Below are positions 1 to 7,164 of a DNA stretch of 16,534 bases, piece by piece; positions within the stretch are counted from its first letter, which is position 1; every line of letters begins with the position of its first letter. The DNA is from DASTOB01 sp035720425. Lineage in GTDB: Bacteria; Chloroflexota; Limnocylindria; Limnocylindrales; CSP1-4. The position numbers were made by a program, and so were the translations under genes. The notes beneath the pieces are model-generated. The model did no database searches, was not told where the DNA came from, and saw only the letters and a list, made by a program, of their open reading frames with translations. The stretch is taken from contig DASTOB010000048.1 of the NCBI GenBank assembly GCA_035720425.1, forward strand, positions 1 to 16,534, in the 5' to 3' direction.

Positions 1-88
1 TCACGAGATTGAGCGGCGGGTTGGCGAGGGTCAGGCGGACGACGCCCGGCGAGCCGCCGTCCTCGAGCCGGACCAGGCCGCCGGTCAC
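1..88 (-). CDS. Enoyl-CoA hydratase/isomerase family protein, N-terminal fragment (cut by window edge)
   Basis: Only the first 29 codons lie in the window; the gene runs off the left edge. It starts at GTG (88-86) and overlaps the stop of the CoA-transferase by four bases (GTGA), so translation is probably coupled; no clear ribosome binding site is visible. The visible residues contain VVRLTLANPPLNLV, the first beta strand and turn found at the N-terminus of crotonase-fold proteins, whose members hydrate, isomerise or cleave acyl-CoA thioesters. The catalytic glutamates and oxyanion hole lie outside the window, so the exact reaction cannot be given. Its place after a CoA-transferase and an SDR supports a beta-oxidation-type role on the CoA ester made by its neighbour. 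The family call rests on a short stretch plus context. Confidence 0.72.
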   Translation of the reverse strand, partial: MTGGLVRLEDGGSPGVVRLTLANPPLNLV

Positions 89-1647
89 GACGGCGCCACG
101 CCGAAGTCGGCCGCGAGACCCATCGGCCCGCGCGCGTAGAGACGCCGGTCCATCGTGCGCAGGTCCCGCGCCACTCGGGGGCGGAAGCCCATCCGGCCCA
201 GCACGTCGCGCTCCACGTCGATCCCGGGCGCCACTTCGACGAGCACGAGCCCGTCGTCCTCGAGCGCGAACACCGCCCGCTCCGTGATGAAGCGGACCTG
301 CTGCCCGCGCTCCCGGGCGAGACGGCCGCTGAACGAGATCTCGCGGACCTGCGGCACGAACTTCGCCAGGCTCCCCTCGCGCACGACCCGCACGCCCTCG
401 TCGATCTCGATCTCGAGGCCCTGGGCGGTGAGGGTGCCGACGAAGTTGATCCGGCCGGTCCGGGCGCTGATGTTCGGGAAGCCACCCGGACCCCGGACCC
501 TGCCCTCGAAGGCGTGGACGTTCACGTTGCCGACCGCGTCCACCTCGGCGAACGACAGGCTCGCGATGCCGAGCCCGCCGCCGTCGTAGAACCCGAACAT
601 GTCCGGCTGGTCGATCATCGCCTGGTAGTTGAATCCCGCGCCACCCTCGTTGCCGGCGACCGGGACGCCGCCGAAGATGCCCTGCTCGACGGTCAGCACG
701 AGCCGGTCCGTGATCCCCTCCTCCCACGCGACCCGGCCGATCAGCTGGCTGATCCCGAAGCCGAGGTTGCAGATCGCACCGGGCGGGAACTCGAGCAGCG
801 AGCGGCGGGCGATGAGCTTGCGCACGTCGAGCGGCAGGGGCGGCTCGTCGGTGACCGGCCGGCGCAGCGCGCCGGCGTAATACGGAGAGTCCTGGGTGAT
901 GTACGTCTGCCACTGGTCCGGGTCGACGTAGACGTGGTCGACGAGCGCGGCCGGGACCTTCACGTCGCGGGGGGGTAGGCTGCCACGCCGGGCGAGCCGG
1001 CGGACCTGGGCGATGACGATCCCGCCGCTGTTGCGGGCGGCCATCGCCATGGCGAGCATCTCGCCCTGGACCGCCTCGCCCTCCATGGTCAGGTTGCCGT
1101 CCTCGTCGGCCGTCGTGGCGCGGATGACCGCGACGTCGATCGGGAACGCGTGATAGAGCAGCCATTCGCGGCCCCGGAGCGTGACGAGCTCGACGAGGTC
1201 CTCGGTCGTGCGGGCGTTCTGCTTGCCGCCGGTCTGGCGCGGATCGACGAACGTGCCGAGACCCACGTGGGTCACGAGCCCCGGCCGCCCGGCGGCGATC
1301 TCACGCATGAGCTGCGACAGCACGCCCTGCGGGAACGAGTACGACTCGAGCTCGTTCGCCTCGACGAGCGCCCCGAGGCGCGGCTCGTTGCCGATGTTGC
1401 TGCCGATCGTCCGGCGCATGAGACCGGGCAGGCCGAGCTGCGAGAAGCCGCGCTCGGCGAAGTCGCCGATGCCGACCACCCGGACCGTCGTCAGGTCGCG
1501 CGGCCGGCCCTGCTCGGTGAAGAACGCCGCGAGCTCGTCGATGAACCGTTGCGGGACCGCGTGCCCAGCGCCGGAGCCGCCGATCACGATCGTCGCGCCG
1601 TCGCGCACGAGCCCGACGGCGTCACGCACGCCGATCACGGTGGTCAC
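85..1647 (-). CDS. Family I acyl-CoA transferase, fused alpha-beta (propionate CoA-transferase/YdiF-like)
   Basis: 520 residues, starting at GTG 1647 in a GTGA overlap with the SDR stop. It should move CoA from a donor thioester such as acetyl- or succinyl-CoA to a free carboxylate. The N-terminal half has the alpha-domain glycine-rich start (VIGGSGAGHAVPQ, about 21-33) and the NIGNEPRLGALVEANELESYSFPQG segment near 84-108. The C-terminal half has the beta domain with ICNLGFGIS (292-300) and LTVEQGIFGGVP (318-329), where Glu321 fits the catalytic glutamate that forms the glutamyl-CoA intermediate. One chain carrying both halves, at about 520 residues, matches the Pct/YdiF group rather than two-subunit SCOT-like enzymes. 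In the operon it follows an aldehyde dehydrogenase and would activate the acid formed there. The substrate is not readable from sequence. An open extension upstream of the GTG lies inside the SDR gene and is not used. Confidence 0.93.
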   Translation of the reverse strand: MTTVIGVRDAVGLVRDGATIVIGGSGAGHAVPQRFIDELAAFFTEQGRPRDLTTVRVVGIGDFAERGFSQLGLPGLMRRTIGSNIGNEPRLGALVEANELESYSFPQGVLSQLMREIAAGRPGLVTHVGLGTFVDPRQTGGKQNARTTEDLVELVTLRGREWLLYHAFPIDVAVIRATTADEDGNLTMEGEAVQGEMLAMAMAARNSGGIVIAQVRRLARRGSLPPRDVKVPAALVDHVYVDPDQWQTYITQDSPYYAGALRRPVTDEPPLPLDVRKLIARRSLLEFPPGAICNLGFGISQLIGRVAWEEGITDRLVLTVEQGIFGGVPVAGNEGGAGFNYQAMIDQPDMFGFYDGGGLGIASLSFAEVDAVGNVNVHAFEGRVRGPGGFPNISARTGRINFVGTLTAQGLEIEIDEGVRVVREGSLAKFVPQVREISFSGRLARERGQQVRFITERAVFALEDDGLVLVEVAPGIDVERDVLGRMGFRPRVARDLRTMDRRLYARGPMGLAADFGVAPS

Positions 1648-2399
1648 GGCATGTACCCCCCGGAGTTGGGATTGAGGGTCTGGCCGAGGAACAGGCTCGA
1701 CGCGTCCGACAGGAGGAAGATGACGGCGTCGGCCACCTCGTCCGCCCGCCCGAACCGGCCGAGCGGCATGTCCCGCAGGCGCCGCCGACCCTCCTCGCTG
1801 TCGACGAGGTCGGTCGTCATCTCGGTCAGCGTCACGCCCGGCGCGACGGCGTTGACGCGGACGCCGCGCGGGCCGAACTCGCGGGCGAGGGCGCGGGTGA
1901 GCCCGATCAGCCCGGCCTTGGCGGCCGAGTAGGCGGCCGTCTCGGCGACCCCGACCTGGCCGAGGCGTGAGGCGATGTTGACGATCGACCCGCTGCCCCG
2001 CTCGACCATCGACGGCAGGGCCGCCCGGCACGTGTGGTAGGCCGCCGTCAGGTCCGTCCGGATGACCGATTCCCAGTCGTCCGGCTCGGTCTCGAGGAAC
2101 GGTGCGACGAGCGTCTGGCCGGCGTTGTTGACGAGGCCGTCGACGCGACCGAAGCGGGCGATGACGCGCTCGACGAGATCACTCGCCTGCCGCCCGTCGC
2201 GGAGATCGGCGGCGAACGCCTCCGCCTCGGCGCCGCCGGCCCGGGCGCGCTCGACCGTGCGCTGCGCGCCGTCGGCCGAGCGGTGGAAGTGGACGGCGAC
2301 CCGGGCGCCCTCCGCCGCCGCCTTGGCGGCGACCTCGGCGCCGATGCCACGACTGCTGCCGGTGACGAGGACGACGCGTCCGTCGAGCGAGCCGCCCAT
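1644..2399 (-). CDS. SDR-family oxidoreductase (FabG-like)
   Basis: 251 residues, the usual length for a classical SDR. The start is ATG 2399, sharing one base with the LacI stop (TGATG). It has the NAD(P)-binding TGSSRGIG (13-20), NNAG (91-94), the catalytic Ser144 in NIAS and the Y157-x3-K161 pair in AAYSAAK. The usual asparagine of the catalytic tetrad (in WxxVIxxNL) is aspartate here (Asp116). The C-terminus ends in GQTLNPNSGGYMP, a variant of the common GQ-x-DGG ending. Position between an aldehyde dehydrogenase/CoA-transferase set and an enoyl-CoA hydratase suggests oxidation of a hydroxyacyl-CoA or of a hydroxyl on the operon's substrate; this is inference. Cofactor preference is uncertain, although Ser-Ser-Arg in the glycine motif and HFHRS (37-41) after strand 2 are compatible with NADP(H). 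Confidence 0.93.
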   Translation of the reverse strand: MGGSLDGRVVLVTGSSRGIGAEVAAKAAAEGARVAVHFHRSADGAQRTVERARAGGAEAEAFAADLRDGRQASDLVERVIARFGRVDGLVNNAGQTLVAPFLETEPDDWESVIRTDLTAAYHTCRAALPSMVERGSGSIVNIASRLGQVGVAETAAYSAAKAGLIGLTRALAREFGPRGVRVNAVAPGVTLTEMTTDLVDSEEGRRRLRDMPLGRFGRADEVADAVIFLLSDASSLFLGQTLNPNSGGYMP

Positions 2400-3430
2400 C
2401 AGGCGGCCGACGCGGAGCGCGGTGCCGCGGTCGAGTTCCGCAGGATGACCTCGGTCGGCAGCACGTCGCGCGCCGGCTCCCCACCGCCGAGCAGCCGGTC
2501 CGCGTGCTCGAAGCCGCGCCGGCCCATCTCGCGCAGCGGCAGCCGAACGGTCGACAGGCTCGGCGCGGTGAGGGCCGCGGTCGGGATGTCGTCGAACCCG
2601 GCTACCGACACGTCGCCCGGGACGTCGAACCCCCGGGCCGCGAGCCGCTGGAGCGCGCCGAGCGCGAGCACGTCGTTGGCGCAGCAGATGGCACTGAACG
2701 GCGCGCCGCCGGCGAGCAGCGCCTCGACCCCGAGCGCCCCGCTCGCGATGTCGAAGCCGGTGCCGACCACGAGCCGTTCGTCGAACGCGATCCCGGCCTC
2801 GGCGAGACCGCGACGATAGCCCGCGAGGCGCTCGCGAGCGACGTACAGCGACGGCGGTCCGGCGAGGAACGCGATCCGGCGGTGCCCGAGGCCGGCGAGG
2901 GCCGCCACCATCGCCGCGATCCCCGCCTCGTTGTCGACGCCGACGTCCGGCCGCCCACGCGCGTACGGCGAGAGGTGGACGACCGCGGCGCCGCCGGCCT
3001 GCATCGCCGCGAGGTGGCGGTCCATCTCCTCGTTGACGATCGGGTCGTCGAGGCCGCTGCCGGCGAACACGACCGCGGCCGCCCGGATCGAGCGGAGCAG
3101 CCGGACGTACGAGCGTTCGCGCTCCGCGTCCCGGTCGGAGCTGCACGTGATGACGAGGTAGCCGGCCGACGCGGCACCGTCCTCGACGCCGCGGACGACC
3201 TCAGCGAAGTACGGGTCCGTGATGTCGTGGACGATGACGGCGACGACCGGGACCCGGCTCTTGAGGAGGCCGCGGGCGAGCGCGTTCGGGACGTAGTCGA
3301 GCGTCCGGGCGGCCTCGAGCACGCGCTCGCGCGTCCGCGCGCTGACCGGGTAGTCGGACGCCGAGACGACCCGCGACGCGGTGGCCGTCGAGACGCCGGC
3401 CAGCCGGGCGACCTCGGTGATCGACGCCAT
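2399..3430 (-). CDS. LacI-family transcriptional repressor
   Basis: 343 residues, a normal LacI length. The start is ATG 3430 (MASITEVARLAGVSTATASR), which overlaps the aldehyde dehydrogenase stop by one base (TGATG); upstream in-frame codons fall inside that gene. Residues 3-22 are the LacI helix-turn-helix and YVPNALARGLL (46-56) is the hinge helix that inserts into the minor groove at a central CpG. Residues from about 60 to 330 form the periplasmic-binding-protein-like effector domain, with VAVIVHDITDPYFAEVVRGVE (63-83), a VDNEAG segment (165-170) and AICCANDVLALGALQRL (248-262). It sits inside the operon it most likely controls: an AACGTT-centred operator lies at the head of the operon at 7064-7081. 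LacI effectors are often sugars or small polar molecules; the ligand here is unknown. Confidence 0.95.
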   Translation of the reverse strand: MASITEVARLAGVSTATASRVVSASDYPVSARTRERVLEAARTLDYVPNALARGLLKSRVPVVAVIVHDITDPYFAEVVRGVEDGAASAGYLVITCSSDRDAERERSYVRLLRSIRAAAVVFAGSGLDDPIVNEEMDRHLAAMQAGGAAVVHLSPYARGRPDVGVDNEAGIAAMVAALAGLGHRRIAFLAGPPSLYVARERLAGYRRGLAEAGIAFDERLVVGTGFDIASGALGVEALLAGGAPFSAICCANDVLALGALQRLAARGFDVPGDVSVAGFDDIPTAALTAPSLSTVRLPLREMGRRGFEHADRLLGGGEPARDVLPTEVILRNSTAAPRSASAA

Positions 3431-4887
3431 CAGAACGGGAACGTCGGCGGCTCGTCGCGCACCGTCAGCCACTGCCACTCGGTGAACGTGTCGAGGTTGG
3501 CCTCGCCGCCGAAGCGGCTGCCGTTCCCGGAGGCGCCCATCCCGCCGAACGGGATGATCGCCTCGTCGTTGAGCGTCCCGTCGTTGACGTGGACCATGCC
3601 GGTCCGGATCCGCGTGGCGAGGGCGAGGCCGCGCGAGATCGAGCGGGTGTAGATCGCCGCGACGAGACCGTACTCGCTCGCGTTGGCGAGGGCGAGCGCC
3701 TCGTCGTCCGTCTCGAACGTCGTGACCGGTGCGACCGGCCCGAAGATCTCGTCGGTCCAGGCCGGCTGGTCGGTCGTCACGTCGGTCAGGACGGTCGGCC
3801 GGTAGAACAGGCCCTCGTGCGTGCCGCCCTCGGCGAGGCGCGCGCCGGCCGAGATCGTGCGCTGGACGATGCCGTCGACGCGGGCGAGCTGGCGCTCGTT
3901 GACGATCGGGCCGAGCTGGACGTCCTCGCGGTACGGGTCGCCCGTCCGGAGGCGTTTCGCCTTCGCGACGAGGAGCGCGACGTACTCGTCGGCCACGCTC
4001 CGGTGGACGACATGGCGGCCGGCGGCGAAGCAGACCTGGCCCTGGAACTGGAACGACGAGAACGCGCCGGCGGCGGCGGCCGCCTCGAGGTCGGCGTCGT
4101 CGAGGACGATGAACGCGTTGTTGCCGCCGAGTTCGAGCGACACCTTCTTGAGCAGGCCGCCCGCCAGCTGGCCTACCCGCCGGCCGGCCGCGGTCGAACC
4201 CGTGAACGAGACGAGCGAGACGTTGGGGTCGGTCACGATCGCCTCGCCGACGTCCGCCCCGCCGACGACCACCTCGAGCACCCCGTCCGGCAGCCCCGCC
4301 TCGGCGAACACGGCGGCGAACATCGCTCCGCCGGCGACCGGCGTCTGGGGATCCGGCTTAAGGACGACGGCGTTGCCGAGGGCGAGCGCGGGCCCCACGA
4401 CGCGCATGCCGAGCACGCTCGGCGAGTTCCACGGCGTGATCGCGCCGACGACTCCGACCGGGACGCGGCGGACCATCGACAACCGGCCCTTCTGGGCCGT
4501 CGGCATGAGCGAGCCGTACGGCTGGGACGGCATCGTCGCCGCGTTGAGGATCTCCTGGTACGTGAAGTTCTGCTCGTGATGCATCTTGCCGTGGACGGCG
4601 CCGGTCTCGCGCATCGTCCACGTCCCGAACTCCTCGCGGTGCGCCTCGTAGATGTCGGCGGCGCGGCGGAGGATCCGGGCGCGCTCCTGGTAGCTCGTCT
4701 CGGCCCACGCCGGCTGGGCCGCCGCGGCGCGGGCGGCCGCGCGCGCGACGTCATCCGGCGTCGATCCGGGAATCGTGAGCAGGTGGATCCCGGTCGCCGG
4801 CTCGCGGTCCTCGAGCGGGGCGCCGGATCCCGGTCGCCAGTCGGCGAGGAACGGGTCCAGCCAGGTCAACGGAGCGGTCGCAACCAT
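3430..4887 (-). CDS. NAD(P)-dependent aldehyde dehydrogenase, benzaldehyde/vanillin dehydrogenase-like
   Basis: 485 residues, standard for the ALDH superfamily. The start is ATG 4887, with AGGAG seven bases upstream (4899-4895). Visible catalytic elements are Asn154 in TPWNSP, Lys177 in VVLKPDP (cofactor site), FTGSTAAGRRV (228-238), Glu252 in LELGG, the nucleophile Cys286 in GQVCFAAG and EIFGPV (380-385). The stretch SLMPTAQKGRLSMVRRVPVG (126-145) resembles benzaldehyde and vanillin dehydrogenases (XylC/Vdh-like), so an aromatic or otherwise bulky aldehyde is plausible, though this subgroup call is from memory of the family. It would oxidise the aldehyde made by the upstream GMC dehydrogenase and feed the acid to the CoA-transferase downstream. 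No signal peptide is seen, so it is cytoplasmic. Confidence 0.94.
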   Translation of the reverse strand: MVATAPLTWLDPFLADWRPGSGAPLEDREPATGIHLLTIPGSTPDDVARAAARAAAAQPAWAETSYQERARILRRAADIYEAHREEFGTWTMRETGAVHGKMHHEQNFTYQEILNAATMPSQPYGSLMPTAQKGRLSMVRRVPVGVVGAITPWNSPSVLGMRVVGPALALGNAVVLKPDPQTPVAGGAMFAAVFAEAGLPDGVLEVVVGGADVGEAIVTDPNVSLVSFTGSTAAGRRVGQLAGGLLKKVSLELGGNNAFIVLDDADLEAAAAAGAFSSFQFQGQVCFAAGRHVVHRSVADEYVALLVAKAKRLRTGDPYREDVQLGPIVNERQLARVDGIVQRTISAGARLAEGGTHEGLFYRPTVLTDVTTDQPAWTDEIFGPVAPVTTFETDDEALALANASEYGLVAAIYTRSISRGLALATRIRTGMVHVNDGTLNDEAIIPFGGMGASGNGSRFGGEANLDTFTEWQWLTVRDEPPTFPF

Positions 4888-4894
4888 GTCGATT

Positions 4895-4899
4895 CTCCT
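4895..4899 (-). promoter_or_regulatory. Ribosome binding site of the aldehyde dehydrogenase
   Basis: The minus strand reads AGGAG with seven bases to the ATG at 4887. This is one of the few real Shine-Dalgarno sites in the operon, because most other junctions overlap. It shows independent initiation after the 34-base gap that follows the small-subunit gene, and it supports the chosen start. Confidence 0.75.
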
Positions 4900-4921
4900 G
4901 CTGCCGACGCGATCCGAACGG

Positions 4922-5371
4922 TCACGTGCGCTCGGCGCGCCGGCCGGTCGCCGGGTCGCGCCAGATCGGGCCGCGGGCGAGGACCTGGTCGGTCAGGCCC
5001 TCCTCGATGAACGGGGGCACTTTCCACGAGTAGAGCTGCTTCGCCTCCTGCCCCGGATAGCCGAGCAGCAGCCGGACATGCGCGTCCGTGTAGTAGCCGA
5101 ACACGACGACCTGGACGAGCGCCGCGTGGCGGTCCGGTTCGTCGCGCTCGAGCGTCGCGATGCGTGCGGCAGGGTCCGTCCCCAGCTCAGGACGAAGGGC
5201 CTCGAGGAGCGGCTCGCCGAGGTCCGGCCGCGCGGTCAGGACGAAGCGCAGCCGGGCGTCGCCGACGACCGCCGCGGCCGAGGGCATCCCGTGGGCCTCG
5301 GGGATGAGCCGGTCCGCGACCGCGGCGAGGGCCGCGCGACGGCCGTCGTCGAGCTCGACTGGCCCGCTCAC
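4922..5371 (-). CDS. Gluconate 2-dehydrogenase subunit 3-like small subunit of the GMC dehydrogenase
   Basis: 149 residues, starting at GTG 5371 in a GTGA overlap with the stop of the GMC gene. The middle contains FGYYTDAHVRLLLGYPGQEA (91-110), the signature stretch of the gluconate 2-dehydrogenase subunit 3 family, and the C-terminus has LARGPIWRDPATGR (131-144). In known GMC complexes this subunit is needed for folding, stability or export of the flavoprotein; it carries no cofactor itself. Many family members have a Tat signal, but this one begins directly with VSGPVELDDGRRAALAAVAD and has none, so the complex is probably cytoplasmic or membrane-peripheral. Tight overlap with the large subunit supports a 1:1 complex. 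The only plausible start is the overlapping GTG; a longer open frame upstream lies inside the GMC gene. Confidence 0.88.
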   Translation of the reverse strand: MSGPVELDDGRRAALAAVADRLIPEAHGMPSAAAVVGDARLRFVLTARPDLGEPLLEALRPELGTDPAARIATLERDEPDRHAALVQVVVFGYYTDAHVRLLLGYPGQEAKQLYSWKVPPFIEEGLTDQVLARGPIWRDPATGRRAERT

Positions 5372-6981
5372 AGCGGCACCTGCTGGTTGAACCGCGTCTC
5401 GACCATGTGGTCTGCCGCCCGGAGCGCGAGCGCGCAGATCGACGAGGTCGGGTTGACCCCGGCCGACGTGACGAAGCACGACCCGTCGGCCACGTAGAGG
5501 TTCGGGACGTCGTGCGCCCGGTTCCAGCGGTCGAGCACGGACGTGGCCGGGTCGTCGCCCATCCGGGCGGTGCCGAGCAGGTGCCAGCCCGAGTAGCGCA
5601 TGAGCCGGTCGACCTCGATCGTGTGGGCCCCGGCCTCGCGGAGCGACTCCGAGGCCTTCTCGATGTGGAAGTCGAGCAGCCGCCGCGAGTTCTCGGAGAT
5701 GCGGTAGTGGATCTCCGGCGCCGGGATGCCGGACGAGTCGGTCAGGGTGGCCGACAAAGTGACCCGGTTCGTCTCGTCCGGCAGGTCCTCGCCGAACAGG
5801 CCCCAGTTCGCGCCGCGGCCGAGGTGGGAGCGGACGTGAAGGTGGTGGTCCGGGCCCCAGACCTGGGTCCCGGCCCGGCTCGGGAGCGCGGCGTTGATCG
5901 GGCCGAAGGTGGGGGCGAGACCCCACTTCGCGCCACGGACGAAGCCCCGCCGCTCGTCGGTCTCGTAGAACTCGAATGACTCGATCGAGCAGCCGAACTG
6001 GCCCTGCCAGCTCTCGAGATCCTCGTCGAACAGGCCGCCGACGTTTGCGAACGGGTGCATCATGAGCCGCTTGCCGACGAGGCCCGACGAATTGGCCAGC
6101 CCGTCCGGGTGGGCCGGCGAGGCCGACAGCAGGAGCAGCCGCGCCGTGCCGATCGCATTCGCGGCGAGGACGACGACCTTCGCCCGCTCGAGGTGTTCGC
6201 CGCCGTCGCGGTCGAGCCATGTCGCGCCGGTCACGAGCCCGGCCGCGTTCGTCTCGAGCCGGCGGACCCGGGCGCCCGTCACGAGCCTGGCGCCCGCGGC
6301 GATCGCCTTCGGCCAGTGGGTCAGGTCCGTCGACGCCTTGGCGCCCTCGCTGCAGCCCTGCTGACAGGTCCCGCGCTGGACGCACGGTCGGCGGCCGTCG
6401 TACGGGACCGACAGGATCGAGTTCGGCTCCGGCCACCAGTGCCAGCCGAGCCGGGTGTGGGCCCGGGCGACCTTGAGGCCACCGGCGCCGAGCGGCAGCG
6501 GCGGCAGCGGCGGGTCCTCGCCACCGGGCGGATAGGCCGGGTCGCCGCCCATCCCGGACACCCCGAAGTGGCGGTCGCTCCGCTCGTAGTACGGCCGCAG
6601 CTCGTCGTACGTGAGCGGCCAGTCGTCGGCCACCCCGTCGAGCGAGCGGACCCGGAAGTCGGACGGGAGCATCCGCGGCCACGCCCCGGCGAAGATGAGC
6701 ATCGACCCGCCGACGGCGGAGAACATGAGCGGCGAGACCTCGGCATCGGTCTCGTCGATCGGGTAGTCCTCCGGCAGCCCGCGCACGTTCGGGCTGGTCG
6801 ACCACTGCTTGCGCATGACGAGCTCCCAGTCGAGCTCCGCGCCGCGGTACTCACCCTTGTCGTGCCAGTCGCCCTGCTCGAGGCAGACGACGCTGAACCC
6901 CGCCTCCGACAACCTCCGCGCGACGACGCCGCCGGTCGCGCCGGCTCCGATGATCAGGACGTCGGCGGGTTCGGTCGCCAC
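5368..6981 (-). CDS. GMC-family FAD-dependent dehydrogenase large subunit with predicted [3Fe-4S] motif
   Basis: 537 residues, starting at GTG 6981 behind a strong AGGAGG site. It oxidises an alcohol (or sugar hydroxyl) using FAD. The N-terminus has the Rossmann motif VLIIGAGATGG (8-18) with E35 at the end of strand 2. The C-terminal GMC domain has His467 in GWHLLGTARMG and Asn510 in SAGVNPTSSI, the usual catalytic His and second active-site residue. Cys200, Cys206 and Cys210 (RPCVQRGTCQQGC) have the C-x5-C-x3-C spacing of the [3Fe-4S] ligands in bacterial FAD glucose dehydrogenases, which pass electrons to a cytochrome rather than to oxygen. No signal peptide or membrane segment is seen and no cytochrome gene lies in the window, so the electron acceptor is unknown. 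It is the first gene of the operon. The substrate cannot be read from sequence. Confidence 0.92.
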   Translation of the reverse strand: MATEPADVLIIGAGATGGVVARRLSEAGFSVVCLEQGDWHDKGEYRGAELDWELVMRKQWSTSPNVRGLPEDYPIDETDAEVSPLMFSAVGGSMLIFAGAWPRMLPSDFRVRSLDGVADDWPLTYDELRPYYERSDRHFGVSGMGGDPAYPPGGEDPPLPPLPLGAGGLKVARAHTRLGWHWWPEPNSILSVPYDGRRPCVQRGTCQQGCSEGAKASTDLTHWPKAIAAGARLVTGARVRRLETNAAGLVTGATWLDRDGGEHLERAKVVVLAANAIGTARLLLLSASPAHPDGLANSSGLVGKRLMMHPFANVGGLFDEDLESWQGQFGCSIESFEFYETDERRGFVRGAKWGLAPTFGPINAALPSRAGTQVWGPDHHLHVRSHLGRGANWGLFGEDLPDETNRVTLSATLTDSSGIPAPEIHYRISENSRRLLDFHIEKASESLREAGAHTIEVDRLMRYSGWHLLGTARMGDDPATSVLDRWNRAHDVPNLYVADGSCFVTSAGVNPTSSICALALRAADHMVETRFNQQVPL

Positions 6982-6989
6982 GGCTGACT

Positions 6990-6995
6990 CCTCCT
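6990..6995 (-). promoter_or_regulatory. Strong ribosome binding site of the GMC gene
   Basis: The minus strand reads AGGAGG, inside a longer GAGGAGGAGT run, with eight bases to the GTG at 6981. It decides this GTG as the start of the operon's first gene. Confidence 0.8.
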
Positions 6996-7060
6996 CGATG
7001 CCGGCCGGGCGGGACGGGCCAGGCGCGGCGAAGTCGGTCCCGAAATGGAGTTGCCGTCAG

Positions 7061-7069
7061 GATATAGCA
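7061..7069 (-). promoter_or_regulatory. Extended -10 promoter element for the GMC operon
   Basis: The minus strand reads TGC-TATATC: a TGn extension followed by a -10 hexamer matching four of six consensus bases, in one of the few AT-rich stretches of the region. No good -35 box lies 16-18 bases upstream, as is usual for extended -10 promoters. Transcription would start near 7054, giving a leader of about 73 bases before the GTG at 6981. It overlaps the LacI-type palindrome. Prediction only. Confidence 0.45.
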
Positions 7070-7081
7070 AACGTTCTCTAT
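7064..7081. promoter_or_regulatory. LacI-family operator candidate (AACGTT-centred palindrome)
   Basis: The 18-bp site reads ATAGCAAACGTTCTCTAT. Fourteen of the 18 positions are symmetric around the central CG at 7072/7073, giving ATAG..AACGTT..CTAT. A central CpG flanked by A/T pairs is the hallmark of LacI/GalR operators, because the hinge helices insert there. The site overlaps the predicted -10 of the GMC operon, so binding should block RNA polymerase. The operon's own LacI repressor (2399-3430) is the obvious ligand, making a negative autoregulatory loop relieved by an inducer. I saw no second copy in the other intergenic gaps. Confidence 0.6.
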
Positions 7082-7102
7082 CGAGGCGCCGAATCCGCCT
7101 CG
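7082..7102. terminator. GC-rich hairpin between the lyase gene and the GMC operator, possible terminator
   Basis: CGAGGCG, a seven-base loop and CGCCTCG form a perfect 7-bp stem. It lies 63 bases past the stop of the DapA-like gene and directly abuts the LacI-type operator. No T-run follows on the minus strand (next bases ATAGAGAACG), so it would be an imperfect terminator for the racemase-lyase operon, or else a structural part of the GMC promoter region. No other gene or signal is seen in the rest of 7089-7164. Confidence 0.4.
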
Positions 7103-7164
7103 CGGGACGGCGAATCAACGAACGGGACGGCCGAACCAGCCCCGCGGGACCTCAGCCCAGCCCG

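Noticed and set aside
9..287. A 92-codon plus-strand open frame at the left edge
   Set aside because: It is rich in Arg, Pro and Ser and lies opposite the crotonase start and the CoA-transferase C-terminus, both of which match known families.
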